Shown: piece after piece, positions 50,801-61,210 of the stretch
How the letters are laid out: each line of letters opens with the position of its first letter
Numbering within the stretch: position 1 is the stretch's first letter
Assembly: GCA_964019415.1 (NCBI GenBank)
Contig: OZ025890.1
Location: 3,998,553-4,062,552 of the forward strand
Source of the DNA: Ianthella basta
Lineage: Eukaryota; Porifera; Demospongiae; Verongiida; Ianthellidae
Direction of reading: 5' to 3'
Length of the DNA: 64,000 nt
Translations under genes and position numbers: made by a program
The notes under the pieces: model-generated
The model's database searches: none
What the model was told of the DNA's origin: nothing
What the model saw: the letters and a program-made list of their open reading frames with translations, nothing else

Positions 50801-53800
50801 CGCGAAAATATATCGGGAAGAATGCAGCAGAGACAAAGCTGCGGGCTCCAAGCAAAGAAAAGCATTCATTGCACTGCTCAACTGACTTAGTGGACTTGAG
50901 AGGGACTGGAACACATACTAGAAATAATAGAACAAGCGCCGACCTAACGCGGTACTTCGCACTGTCAGCCATTTTTGACGCTGATTTAGCCACATGATGA
51001 GCAAACATGTAAAGTTGCTGAGGCTGGGCAAGAAACACGCCAAGGAGGTAACGGCAGGCAGTCTTGATCCTGTTGCAATTGCTGCTGTAAGGACAGGCTC
51101 ATCTAGTATAGTCGATCCTGGAGATCGCCCGTAGTGGATAAGCGCAAAGTCATCCGGAAGCAAGGACGTTTCGTGGGATATGCCTGTGGGCAGCGCGGTC
51201 CCTGTCTTTTGGGCATGGTTGGCTTCTATGCGCTAGCTGCTGGCGTCCGTCCGCTGAGCTTCTCCTAGACAACTGCACACCGTTGCATTGTCGGTAGGCC
51301 AAAGTGATGCATCTGGAATCTCGTCGGTTTTCCTTCACAGAACGCTAAATGCTCCTAAGAATACGGAACACGGATACTTGAGCTTAGCTCCATTATATAT
51401 AGGATAGTATGGGTGTGTACAGGTAAGTAAAGTACCTACAGCAAAAAACTATAGCCTAACTATTCAACAGTACTGTACACAGAAAAGAGTCACTATACAA
51501 TTACATACTACAGAAAAGACTATGTGGCACTAGAGCCCAAAATAGAAAGGGAACTAAATCTTTGCATGCATACACTAATACGTTGACAAATCTGGTGAAA
51601 GGATTGCGACTCTTGAGTCTTAGATCTAAGGCGGTACCCTAATTCCTTGAAAAAAGCTAAAGCTTCATTGCCAAAAGCACCAGATGTCTTGATGGCAATA
51701 GGGATGAAATGGTGAGTAGGCTCTATTTCTTGATACAGATGTTTCTTCCTAGTCTCGGCTAGGTTTGCCACCTTACCGGCACCTGAGGAGGCCAGGGATG
51801 GATAGGTAGGGGCAAAGACACGCTACACGTGACATCCCAAGCCAAGGCATGGCCAGATTTCCAGGGGACTATTGTCACACCATCCACGCGCTTCCCGTCG
51901 GACCGAAAAAGGCCTGGGGGTTCCAGGATGGCTGGTATGTCGATGGATGCAAGGGATGTTTTCACCAGATGGTTGAGGGCAGTATGTCTGAGGTGTCGGC
52001 CCGCACTTCTTCTGCAATGCAACCAATGGGTACCAGATGCATCCACCTGGCCCCCACATAGGGTACACTAGTGAGGTGCACATAACGGGGATCCTAGTCG
52101 CAAACCAACAGCAATCCTCAGGGTTTCATCGTCCATCCGGAGGCCGAGGGATGATACAGGAGGCGCAGAAAGCCAAGCACCAGACTCCTTTCTCATCGAC
52201 GCCAGCAGGCGGCCCTTGGAAGCATCATCTGCTGAGGAGAGGAGAGAGGTCACGGCTGACTTGACGAGTGGGGCATCCCAAGCCCGTTGCTTCGTGGCAT
52301 CGCAGCCAGACGGGGGCTCTTCTGTGTGGTCCTGAGACCACAGGAGAGAGCTTCTGCTCTGAAGGGGCAAACTGCATCTGCAAATGTTGGTGGCAAAATC
52401 ATCCCTGTCAAGGAAGCAGAACCAGCAACTGATGCAAGAAATGCAGGGGTAGCCAGCATGGTAAACTTCCTAATGCTAAGATCCACTGCCCAGGTAGGCA
52501 TAGAGGCTTGAGACGCAAGTGACAAAGTGATGTATTGTCAGGAAATCGTTAGTTAATTCCGCTCCACCCGACCCTCGGACATTGCAAGGTCCAAAGCACT
52601 CACGTCGATTCGGCCTAGTGGTGATAGGTTGATTGTGCACTCCTGAGGCATGCGATAGCTGATTGCAAGAGGGCAAAGCTGAGGCGGCAATGAAGCAATT
52701 CCATCACCATGCTGTAGGTGGAGTGGTGCTTCTCAGCTTGCAAGGCTGCCAGCCTTTGGAAAAATTTAGTTGCACAGGGACCTGCTCCACCGGTGCAGGA
52801 CAGCACTAGGGGTAGGAGGCATGCTCCACTTCACATACCAGGACCCGTTCTTCGTACTTGCACCTGTTCTTGCGCTCATGTTGCCGATAGCAGGCTGCTG
52901 TCTGCAGGGTTCTGTTCGAGGGGGCGTAGGGGTTAAAAACCCTCACATCAAAAAACTGCATTGGTAAATGCACTTTTTTGTATAATTATGTATTTTGCTC
53001 AACTCTCAGTTGTTATGGCATAGTTGATTGATTGTTAATTGTTCGTGCCATCTGCAGGAAGTGCTACCCCAGCCCCCACATCCTCCATCACTTCGGAAGC
53101 AAATGTTCAGTGTCAAGCTACCCAACCTGCCTGTGGGAGTAGTTTCTGGATCAGCTGCATTCCTCAACAGTAGGGTGTACGTCAATGGAATGTGCAGAGT
53201 GGATGGTGACTGTTACTATCCTGTTCTGGTGTATTCAACTAATGAACACAAATGGAGTGCGCTCCCAGTGCCACAGATTGCTTCAGTCAGTTCAGTTGTC
53301 AACGGCCACCTCACTTTGATTGGAGGTCGTGATGTATTAGCAAGAAATGTCACAAGCATGCTCACCACTTGGTGTGAAGAAGAGTTCCAATGGAAGCAAG
53401 TGCTGCCTTCCATGCCAATTGGGAGGGTTGTTCCAGCCGTAATCTGTCATGAAAACCTCTTACTAGTGGCAGGTGGAGTGGCTGAAGATGAGATCACTGT
53501 TCTCAACACCACTGACGTACTGGACCTCACTACTATGAAGTGGACCACTCCTGAAAGCCTCCAACTTCCATTACCTCTTTGTGTACATCATTTGGTACTC
53601 TGCGTAGAATATCTCTACCTAGTGGGTGGAGCTACAGCGTTTCCTACCGATTCGCTTGAGCAATGCAGCTCCCTGGCATGGAGAGCAAAGTGGAGTGATG
53701 TCAAGCAAGCAGCAGCCTGTCAGCATTCTAGATCTCAGCCAGGGAGGAGTGTTTGGACTCAAATAACAGGCCCTCCTGGTGTTCTCCCAGTTGTCATATC

Positions 53801-54047
53801 ATGTGGAGAGACACTCTGTGCAGTTGGTGGGAGTACAAGGGATGAAGAACTCCTCAGTGGTGTGTACTCATATGACACTGCCAGAAGCCAGTGGATCACT
53901 TTAGGCAACATGAGCAAGGCAAGGTACAGCCATTGTGCCATGCCACTCAGCAACCATTGCTTATTTGTGGCCGGTGGCAATGCCTATGATGAAATTACCA
54001 AAACTCTTGTTGAGGAATCTGCCTCAACAGAACTGCTAATATTGTAA
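44895..54047 (+). CDS. Protein kinase-Kelch fusion (TKL/TK-like kinase), two exons
   Basis: Exon 1 44895-45773 and exon 2 53058-54047 join phase 0 (LAKVEGLE|EVLPQPP), 622 aa. Kinase domain ~25-290: glycine loop SRGAYGSVHSG with Ser for the first Gly, VAVKK (Lys ~50), HRDLTDKNV (Asp ~155), DLG for DFG (Asp ~173), MPPEAM for APE, DIFSLGVLMLE. It keeps all catalytic residues, so it should be active on Ser/Thr or Tyr. Exon 2 carries about four to five Kelch repeats (for example NGHLTLIGGRDV, NLLLVAGGVAED, YLYLVGGATAF, ETLCAVGGSTRD, HCLFVAGGNAYD), a beta-propeller for partner binding. No signal or membrane helix: cytosolic. The start MASRQLQL is chosen because the in-frame upstream part (from 44766) lies in a palindrome. 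The 7.3-kb intron is filled with mobile DNA. Two separate genes remain possible. Confidence 0.72.
45836..45923. repeat. 88-bp perfect palindrome just inside the kinase-Kelch intron
   Basis: 43-bp arms (AGGTTAAACCCTAGCTTC... and inverse) around a 2-bp centre GA. Begins 62 bp after the kinase donor. Confidence 0.95.
46000..46382 (+). mobile_element. Frameshifted Crypton/DUF3504-type N-terminal domain relic
   Basis: Frame 1 reads FAPPVSPGKMSEICNSYVPP and WAVRALDEWREERNKR; frame 2 continues LLNLWLARFVVEARRADGDP and YPPTTIGNCLGFRQELR. This is the order seen in the N-terminal part of Crypton-derived proteins (ZMYM, QRICH1, KCTD1 relatives). A one-base shift near 46,195 breaks the two halves and the recombinase catalytic part is missing, so it is a dead relic in the kinase-Kelch intron. 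Confidence 0.7.
46539..46604. repeat. 66-bp palindrome
   Basis: 33-bp arms (ACCACATCCTGGGTGTTATT...) meeting at ACCTAGGT with one mismatch and no spacer. Confidence 0.95.
46605..47621. other. Kinase-Kelch intron, nothing coding
   Basis: Contains a strong 35-bp hairpin at 47177-47211 (AGCAGGAAAGCCCGCC, TTT loop, inverse). Following ~200 bp contain repeated GCATGTCAACGCCAGC-like words, maybe a short MITE. Confidence 0.5.
47622..51340 (-). mobile_element. Near full-length L2/CR1-like LINE with intact ORF2
   Basis: Minus-oriented insertion in the kinase-Kelch intron. 3' end is GGTGCCTAGAATAGTAGCCG, GGCTAAAGGCTTCCCC, TAAATAAGC followed by (CCAA)n at 47622-47641, the short-repeat tail of this clade. 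ORF2 (47844-51038) has no stop. The 5' limit near 51,340 is a guess; no ORF1 was seen upstream. Intact coding suggests recent insertion. Confidence 0.8.
47844..51038 (-). CDS. LINE ORF2: N-terminal 2A motif, APE endonuclease, reverse transcriptase
   Basis: 1064 residues. After a ~115-residue leader the chain has SAVLLSGDVERNPGP, matching the D-x-E-x-N-P-G-P 2A ribosome-skipping signature (~residues 103-117). APE endonuclease follows (LKIVHLNARSI, ISESWL, GGGIAIYV, CGDLNIDT, ISDHLPI), then RT with FLDVSKAFDTVNHPLL, GVPQGSVLGPTLFSLFINDL and the catalytic FADDT, then a C-terminal domain ending GTLEGFSRAAFHYFVSL. The element copies itself by target-primed reverse transcription. 2A motifs near the start of APE-type LINE ORFs are known in sea urchin, amphioxus and other animals; the part before the skip would be released as a separate leader. 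Hydrophobic residues in the leader (ALVLLFLVCVPVPL) resemble a signal peptide. Confidence 0.9.
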   Translation of the reverse strand: MFLAQPQQLYMFAHHVAKSASKMADSAKYRVRSALVLLFLVCVPVPLKSTKSVEQCNECFSLLGARSFVSAAFFPIYFREDGFSHLRLSMKKAYAKIRAHSRYHSSAVLLSGDVERNPGPADQDSAAKRGSNSASAKKTLKIVHLNARSILRHLDDVQCLVKSQRPDILAISESWLGPSVSDAEVTLPGYTIYRLDRSRSGGGIAIYVVDHLTVSPLSCDAPCGDVEALWLSISSFKSSLSSFVFGCMYRPPSAPSSSVSNLCSILESLLLSHKHVVACGDLNIDTSDSTHPFTRSLQNFITSHSMSCPISHPTRVSETRCSVLDHFLTSPDVPISHSSVLNFPISDHLPIILSINWSVPDPPFKTITRRSLKKFEPSSFNEDLIAVPWSLVDLFDDVDDKVFAFNSLFSGVLDCHAPVKTVRVKKNCAPWISRSIRKEMDKRNKLLRVFLGSRSPSAWNDFKRQRNLVVSLQRKAKIEHFQHLISKNSSPATLWNTLKSVRPLSTCSSNWDALGSDHTSIANSLNDHFVTVSSSNESLPPPSCSYSPSSTLSLACTTPEQCEKFLASLKSTSAPGVDNIPSLPLKASKSIISRPLSNILNSSISSSTFPSSWKCSSVRPLHKGGNQACLSNYRPISILPACSKLLERHVRDQVTEHLDSNNLLYSYQSGFRSSHSTQSLLLYCTNKWYRALDLKQYVAVLFLDVSKAFDTVNHPLLLSKLRCLGLDASCVSWFQSYLSDRSQVTRVSNSTSSHGSTTSGVPQGSVLGPTLFSLFINDLPTVLPPDCTVLFADDTTIFLVGNDCRLLNTSLQSCLDLANKWLTNNGLQLNADKTKCMLIRSPRARVHPPPLHIHLSGSQIEQVSSFKLLGVLINDTLTWTSHINHVVSKVSRSVNLLRRLSWFLPQSLLVLYLKSYILPLVDYCDVVWDNCSQHDASRLQSLFNYACRLALHCPRLSSSSALWRELGLSSLCCRRKLHLAELTYKCHNSLAPPYLSSLFCLPTHHHNTRTKSLVNLPVVKTTFGQHAFSYSGASLWRSLPASLRESGTLEGFSRAAFHYFVSLN
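51520..52815 (-). mobile_element. Degraded retroelement relic (C-terminal coding region)
   Basis: Minus strand pieces in order: GAGPCATKFFQRLAALQAEK, RLSFALLQSAIACLRSA, KQRAWDAPLVKSAVTSLL, SGAWLSAPPVSSLGLRMDDE, LRIAVGLRLGSPLCAPH, THWLHCRRSAGRHLRHTALN, DGKRVDGVTIVPWKSGHALA, WDVTCS, and THHFIPIAIKTSGAFGNEAL. This set recurs in many invertebrate genomes as the end of reverse-transcriptase proteins. Frameshifts and stops separate the pieces, so it is dead. Left part near 51,360-51,520 holds nothing else. Confidence 0.6.
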
Positions 54048-56015
54048 GTGAGCTATGTGTAAGAATTGCCATGTCATTGCACAGTATGCCTGCTATGTAC
54101 TCTCACATTTATGCATGAATTACTGTATTTTCACATTGAATCTGTATATATGTATGTTATATACTGCCATGTTTGGCCATGGAATTCAGTAGTATATTAT
54201 GTGATTGCACAGTATAGTACTGACGGAAGATAATTTATTCGAACATGATATGCTCATTGCTGCATGAGTAACTGCATGAAGGCATAGAGAGTGAATGAGT
54301 GACAGTGCTGCTACTGTACTTCACAAGTTAACTATAATACTGAGTGTGACAGTAGATGATGTGTGACATGATGTGAAACGCACACCATGACTTCAGAGTA
54401 TATTCAGTGAACATGAGATAATAATTAGAGACTAGTGCAGCATTGAAGGAGGATGCATGGTAAACTAGCTGTTCATTTGAGATTCAATTGGCCACGGTCA
54501 GGGTTGGAGGTTCTTCATTGTTGGTGGGTGTAGAGTTGAGCTTAACTTGATTCACTATGGCTGCCTCTGAATCCGTGCAATGGCCCTGGTGTCCCTTGGC
54601 CCATGCAGTTCTTTCTTCAATTACGTTGTGTCCTCTTCACTATTATTTTGTGCTCACATAGTTTCCTCAGCATGCAGTGTTTTTCCAATATACATTAAAA
54701 TGGACACATTTACAATCAACAATTGTCATGATCACTTGATACACTGCCCCATTCTTCTTCCGCTCCTGCCGGGACTCATTCATTCCCTCTAGGACTCGCT
54801 GCAGCTGAGAGTTCCCTTTGATTTGAAGGTCATTCTGCAGAATAGCAGTCTAAGTACCATGATTCACTATTCAGGCCACATGCTTGTATACATATATGGA
54901 CCAGTCTTTCAAGGTCTCACTTTACATGTACAGTTCATACTCGGAGTGTTACTGCATAGGAGTTAGTTGGTTAGAAATACATGTGCATAACAGTCTGGTG
55001 GTCTCCATCATGAGGTCTCTCCATGATGAAATCTCTCCATGATGAAATCTCTCCATGATGAGGTCCGCATTCAAAGGTAGTTCGCCAGTCTACCTCCCTG
55101 TGTATAACACAAGGGGGATAAGGCTCAACTACTCACTGTAACTTTGCTGATTGGAAGGTTTGTTATAATGATGCTGAAGTGATGTTACCTGGCAGAAGAG
55201 ACTCAATACTACCTATATGCATAGAAAGACTCTCGGTTGCAGAAGAACTCTGTGGCTAAACCGAAAGATGTTAATTTAATTTGGTTAGTTGATCTGATAT
55301 AAATTATTATGTGATGAAATGTATTATGTTATACGTATGGAGGTATGCGCGTAACATATACACTGAACGATTCCAAAGTGCATGCAGAAGATATATACAG
55401 TAACTGAAACCTACTCTGCAAAGTCCTGAATGAGAGCCTAAATTAAAGGATATATAGGACACACCACTTACAATGTGAGAGATGATAGTCAAATTGGAGA
55501 GAATTGAAAGTTGAAATAACAGAATGTGGGAAATGAAGGGAGCAATGCTGGAGATTAGTGACAGGAATAGTTACACTTATGTACACACACCTGGCATTCT
55601 GCCAAATATTTTCTGAAGTGCTCAAAAAGAAACAAACTAATTTGATGGAACTTATAAGTAGAAGAGATACAGTAGCCAGTGTTCCGATCCTTCCTTCCAT
55701 TCCAGGGAAAGAGCAAGTGGGCATGCAGGACCCATGTAATGGGAAATCAACAGCATTGGCTATAAGGCAGTGAGGTGATTTGGGTGTTAAATGAACTAGG
55801 GTGGAACAAAGCAGAATTTGAAGTAGTTGATTAAAGAGAACAAATAAAATTGAAGATAAATAATGCCATGGTATAACCACTCCTGTGAACTGCATTCTCA
55901 AAAACCATCCAACCCCCTCCCCCCATCACTCCCTCACACCCAAGTGGATGAACCATGTGTCAGTGCAAAGATAGCTAGGCATCTACTGCATGCATAGTAA
56001 TCACAAGGGCTTCCT
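54048..56015. other. Intergenic after the kinase-Kelch gene
   Basis: No gene seen. Includes tandem CTCCATGATGAAATCT words near 55010-55060. Confidence 0.5.
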
Positions 56016-56651
56016 TCACCTTGTGATGAGTGAACACACATTTGATGATGTATGCCAGCAATGCAATGAGACCAGATGTGAAGAGGACAGTGAGGATGTG
56101 GCTCTAGTCATAAAGGGTGCTGAATGTGTCTGCATGAAATTCTTTGCGCATGACAAACAAGAATGCACTACAAAACATAGGCACCCAGGATGAAGAGAAT
56201 GATGGAGCAACAGTGTGGTAAGCAACGCCGGCAGCATGTAATGCAAGGAAGAAAGAGAATTAAGGGCTGTGCATGTGGTTAAGAAAGAGAAAACTACAAG
56301 CATTAAGCAAATGTGATGAAACACAATCAAGGGAAATATCAAAAGACACACCATCTGAAACACAATGTACACAGAGAGCACCTGCATGAAGAGCACCGTT
56401 CCTGCATACCCAACTGACTTCAGTATGTACAGCATGCACTGTCTCCTGTTCAGACCTCGCCTGTCCATGGCCATCACCTTTGTGCTGATGTACCACAGGA
56501 GGAAGGGGAATACCTTGTTGTTGGCTGCAGTTGATTCAAATTCGAAATGCGACTGAGACAACAATCCCATATGGACCCTTACACGGTACATGACTGTCAG
56601 CCATGCAGAGTAGGTTTTATCTTCCACATGCATTAAAGAAACACTCAGCAT
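56016..56651 (-). pseudogene. Relic of the signal-ectodomain-7TM family
   Basis: Minus frame contains FPFLLWYISTKVMAMDRRGL and QCMLYILKSVGYAGTVLFMQ, nearly identical to the middle of the gene at 57956-59764 (third exon). After about 120 residues the likeness fades into hydrophobic low-quality sequence, and no ectodomain or start lies upstream. Preceding residues AWLTVMYRVRVHMG match another relic at ~60,055-60,165. Read as a partial duplicate that has decayed; a short expressed gene cannot be excluded. Confidence 0.65.
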
Positions 56652-57955
56652 GGAATATTTTCAGCTGCAATCCTGAATAGAGGGATATCATATCCAACAG
56701 AATGGTTTGGCCACAGGGGTCTTTGCGTCTCTTAGTCTTTCTACAATGCAGTAATGAGTCTTGACACAACTATCATCATTCCTCCATCATCACAGCAAAC
56801 ACTTCAGTCCATTGCAATCCTGTCATGCAGTCATGGTCCACTTGAGCCCCTTGTGTGTTGCAGGTAGGCAGACTATTAAAAGTGCATGCCTGAAAGTGTG
56901 CAGGACATCATAGTAGAGTCCACCAGATAGGATAATATCATGTTCACTATACACTAGCTATTTGCACATTTCAAGCCAGCTCCTGTGCATAGCACTCCGC
57001 ATATTGTATGCTAGTACAGTGGGACTTTGAGGTATGTGTCATGAACAAGTGAAGATATGGCAATAAATGGTGATAGATCTGTGTGTGCATGCTATTGTGT
57101 GTGCATCATCAAATGCTGCTTCATTTGAGCTTTAGAGTAGAGTTGTCCCTGCTGTGTAATGAGCAGAGTGGGATATAGGGGTGTACCTGTGTGTGGATGT
57201 TTGTGCAAATGTGCACCATAACACTTTTGACTTCAATGATTGTAAGCCAAATATGGTCTGGTAATACTGCATGTTATGAGTCTGGCTACATTCAGTTGAC
57301 AGTACTGTTTCCTGAACTGAAAGTGCTTTGTAAACACATATGTACAGGGTAATTTCAACATATCCGTTATGACAAGTGCACACTTTCAACTTGTAGTTAC
57401 AGTAGTATATGCAAACACACTGCATAAGTAGGCTCTGTGTCTAAACTAGTGTACCAATGGCACTTCCTCATTGCTAGCCGCTTTGCTGGCTTTTAGTCCA
57501 ATACGGGAAGTTGAAATAAAAGTCTTAATACGTATCAACAGAACAACAGTCTACACACAGTCCTTAAATTGCTACTGCGCGGTTGTCTGAGAATATGAGT
57601 ATGTCATATTGTAGCACTGGGGCTGGCACATGACATATGGTCCATTCCCATGCATGCAATGTAAGCTACAGATGCAGTGCACAATTCATAAGTTACAACA
57701 AAATCATACCTTATTCTTTTGAAAAATCAATTAGTAACACTTTTACATGCTGACCACACAATAATTGTACCACTTTGTAAATACATTTCCACACTTCAGA
57801 AACTTCCTATATATCTAAGCATAGTATAATCTAAGCTACAATTTTTGTATGCACACTCATAACTGCATGACTGTACAATATGATCTACACAAGGCCTTCT
57901 TGCTGCTACTGGGTTATGGAAGAAGTTGGTGAAAGGCATATTAGATAGCTAAGAG
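56652..57955. other. Intergenic, nothing recognised
   Basis: AT-rich, only short shadow frames. Confidence 0.5.
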
Positions 57956-59764
57956 TTAAGGGACCATCAAAAGTGGTGTCTGTTCATTTGATTCATCACA
58001 TTTCCTGTCTTTTGAGTCACTCCTCAACATGTACTGAGTGAACACTGATTTGAGTGTATATGCCAGCATTGCCAATATTCCAGAAGCCAATGTACCTGAA
58101 ACAATTTGACTTGTATTGAAATAAGTGTTCCATTTGCTTGCAAAACAAACGAACACAAAAGTGTAATATCCACTACACATTAAAGTTAAGAGGACAAGGA
58201 ACACAATGGGACCACTTTGTTGTGGGCATCTTCTGCATCGTGTGATACATGGAAGGAGAAGGAGTGCTGTGCTTGCAGTGAGGAGGATGAATATGAGTAG
58301 GCTAGTACCCAGTGCCAACAATGGAACCAAAGGATATGCAAGAAAGCTGATCAGGAAATATGTACAATACCAGGACAACACCTGCATGAAGAGCACCATT
58401 CCTGCACACCCAACTGACTTCAGCATGTACAGCATGCACTGTCTCCTGTTCGGACCTCGCCTGTCCATGGCCATCACCTTTGTGCTGATGTACCACAGGA
58501 GGAAGGGGAATTCCACAAAGTAGAGCACACCCATGATCCCAAAGGCATAGTACCCAATGTCCACAAAAGGCATGTAGGCTGTGGATATCACAGCATTCCT
58601 GGAGTGTAGGAAGTCCTTGTACAATGACAGGCCCCAAAACTGGTAGCCATACAAGTACACAAACCACATCCATGACTGGATCATGGTGGAGAGGATAAGT
58701 GATTTGGAAACTGAATTACTTGCCATTTGACAATGAAGTGGATACTGGTTTATAAACCAGCACAACAACAGTGGAATAGCTAATGTTGATATACCATGTA
58801 GCATGTACAGGAGAAGAGCATTCCGCTTGGAGCGTTGTTTCACAATTTCACTCTCAAACTGTTTGATGATGCTGTCAACAACTTGGTTGTTGTCTAATGC
58901 AGATTTCATTAGCTGAAAGGCAATCACAGTATAACAGGTAATTGGAAAGTGTGCATACAGGAATACAATTTGGGATGTTGGCTTGCCCTATGCTGGGCCA
59001 TGCAGTGGCTATGTACATAACTGCGAAGAAGTCCACACATGGCATTCTAGTATTAAACTGATAATATATATATATACATAATTATGCACAATGCCTTACC
59101 TCATACACAAAGTCTGCCACAATGTCATGCTCAAAATGTCCTGAGCAAAATGGCAATGGTAGTCTCCAGGATGTCTCAATAATGGTTTGCTGCAGCCACA
59201 GCTTCAGGTTCTCATATTGCAATACTGCACCCAAAGTTGCCAACAATGCAGAGGGATAATCCTCAGTAATGGCCTGGGAGTAGACTACAATCACTGCACA
59301 TTCATCACTTGAATCAGAGAGCTGACAGTAGCTACTGCTGTTGGCTGTGACGCTATCATGACTAACGCCAAAGATGTCACTGGTATAATTGTGCAAATGA
59401 ATCAACAGCACAGGAAATGGGACTCTTGAGCTTGGGATCAGTGAAAGCCGTTTCTCTTTAGTTTCACTTTGGAAGATGTCCCACAGGTCTCGCCAGCTTA
59501 CAATGCAGGTCAGCTCAGTAGCATCTAGTTTGAAGCTTGGCTTGTGCAGTTTCTTGGAAGGCAAGCCATCTGTATGTGGGCGGAAAATCATTTCCACAGT
59601 TTGATGTCAACTAAGTCTCAGAACAGCCCCATCATGTAAACATGCCTACAGCAATGCACATGCTCACATGACTTACTGGCAATCTCCATATTTGCTGAGG
59701 AGACCCTGAAATGGGATGCTGCTAACACTAGGAGAACAAGTGCCACAACACTTGTCTTCTTCAT
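57956..59764 (-). CDS. Signal peptide-ectodomain-seven-helix membrane protein
   Basis: Three exons, 59764-59677, 59569-59100 and 58912-57956, phases 1 and 0, 504 aa. Exon 1 is a signal peptide (TSVVALVLLVLAASHF). Exon 2 is a ~155-residue ectodomain with N-glycosylation sites (NYTS, NSSS) and few cysteines. Exon 3 has about seven hydrophobic helices (for example LLLYMLHGISTLAIPLLLCW, IMGVLYFVEFPFLLWYI, PIVFLVLLTLMCSGYY) and a short tail ending NEQTPLLMVP, in which EQTPLL is an acidic dileucine sorting motif. No GPCR signature (DRY, NPxxY) was found, so it is a receptor-like protein of unknown family. Its paralogue at 61211-62993 is head to head with it. Confidence 0.8.
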
Positions 59765-60054
59765 CACTTCAACAGGTGTCAAAATGCAGCGATCCCAACT
59801 TACACAAATATTTAGCATTCCTGTGTACTCTTACACAGTACAGTCCTACACAGTACAGTCCCACACAGTACAGTTGATTTCAGAATGGTTGTCCAAAAGG
59901 TAAACCTAATGGCATGACGTCATAGCAAATAGCAGTACTGGACAATAGGTGTGATGTACAGTATGTAATGGCAAGCAGGAAAACTAATAGTGACGCCACG
60001 CCATTTGGCAATTCTGCCATTTATCATTTTGGCCAACCATTCCAAAATCGACTG

Positions 60055-60165
60055 TATACCTTGTTGGTGGTTGCAACTGATCTTCCAAAATCAAAATGTA
60101 CTGATACAGCATTCCTGTGTACTCCTACATAGTACATGACTGTCGGCCATGCTATAATATCTGCC
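60055..60165 (-). pseudogene. Second, very short relic of the 7TM-like family
   Basis: Minus frame AWPTVMYYVGVHRNAVSV then FDFGRSVATTNK, aligned with AWLTVMYRVRVHMGLLSQ and FEFESTAANNK of the 56016-56651 relic. Lies between the two intact genes. Confidence 0.6.
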
Positions 60166-61210
60166 AATAGCACCATATCATCAGCAAAGAGCATGTCATC
60201 TCTATGATATAAATAGTGTAGATCTCTTTCCAGCTGTTCTTACACCCTATTACCAAGGCCCGGAGGAAGCACTTTAAACATGGTCAGGCTAAGTCAGAAC
60301 AATATTACCTAGACGGCCACTTAATAGGCCAGGAAGTTCCTTAGCTATATAGAAAAGCATGGGCAGACCTTAAAAATTTGGTCAGGCCATGGCCTGGGCA
60401 GCCTGGGCAGTTCCGCCGAGCATGTTAGCTCATATTGAAGTCCTGTCTTGCCTCCTTCATAATAATATAATTATATTTCTCAAATGCATTATGCATACAG
60501 CCATGACAAGATTGTATACATATGCATGCATCGCTGTCTTAGCCCCATGGTCCACTTTGAACCTTCATTCTCACCTCATCATACACATCTTTAAGTGCAA
60601 GGGAAAGTTAAAGTATTATTGCTGTAAACTACCCTTCATTGTGAGCTCTGGTCTGAATTCATTTCACTTTTGAAGTTTCAGATTTAAAACTCCTCCTTTC
60701 ACTTTTCTCGCACAGTGACTTATGAGCAGCTCAAGTCACAGGCTCACTGGCTGAGATCAAGGACTATAATTATATGCTTAGGTCATCATTGTGTGATTTG
60801 AAGGACAAGTGCAGAGCTGCCAAATATGATCATGTTTGTATTGAGTCATGTGAACTTGCAGCATGTGAGACCTCAAGATAATTGAAAATTGATAGTATAA
60901 ATCAGTATTGACATTGTAGTTCAATAAGTATGAATTGAATTGGTCTCATGACCAAGTATAAATCTTCAATGAGAAGAGTATATTATTCAACTGACCCCTG
61001 CTAGTTTCATATAGTATACATTACACTAGCTCTTCTTGCAAGATTAGTTCCTGCTAAGGCTAACTTCAGCTTGCCAGTTCTCCAAATTTGGGTTTAAGCT
61101 CACCATGTGTACACTTCACGTGATGCAAATAGCCTTATACTGTACATATATAATCCAAGCCTCAATATTAGATAAGACAATTGGCATACACAGAGCGACT
61201 GTCATCAGAA
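60166..61210. other. Intergenic between the head-to-head 7TM-like genes
   Basis: Should hold the plus gene's promoter. No clear core elements recognised; AT-rich. Confidence 0.45.

Noticed and set aside
49144..50885. Several plus-strand frames of 85-110 codons between 49.1 and 50.9 kb
   Set aside because: Antisense shadows of the LINE ORF2.
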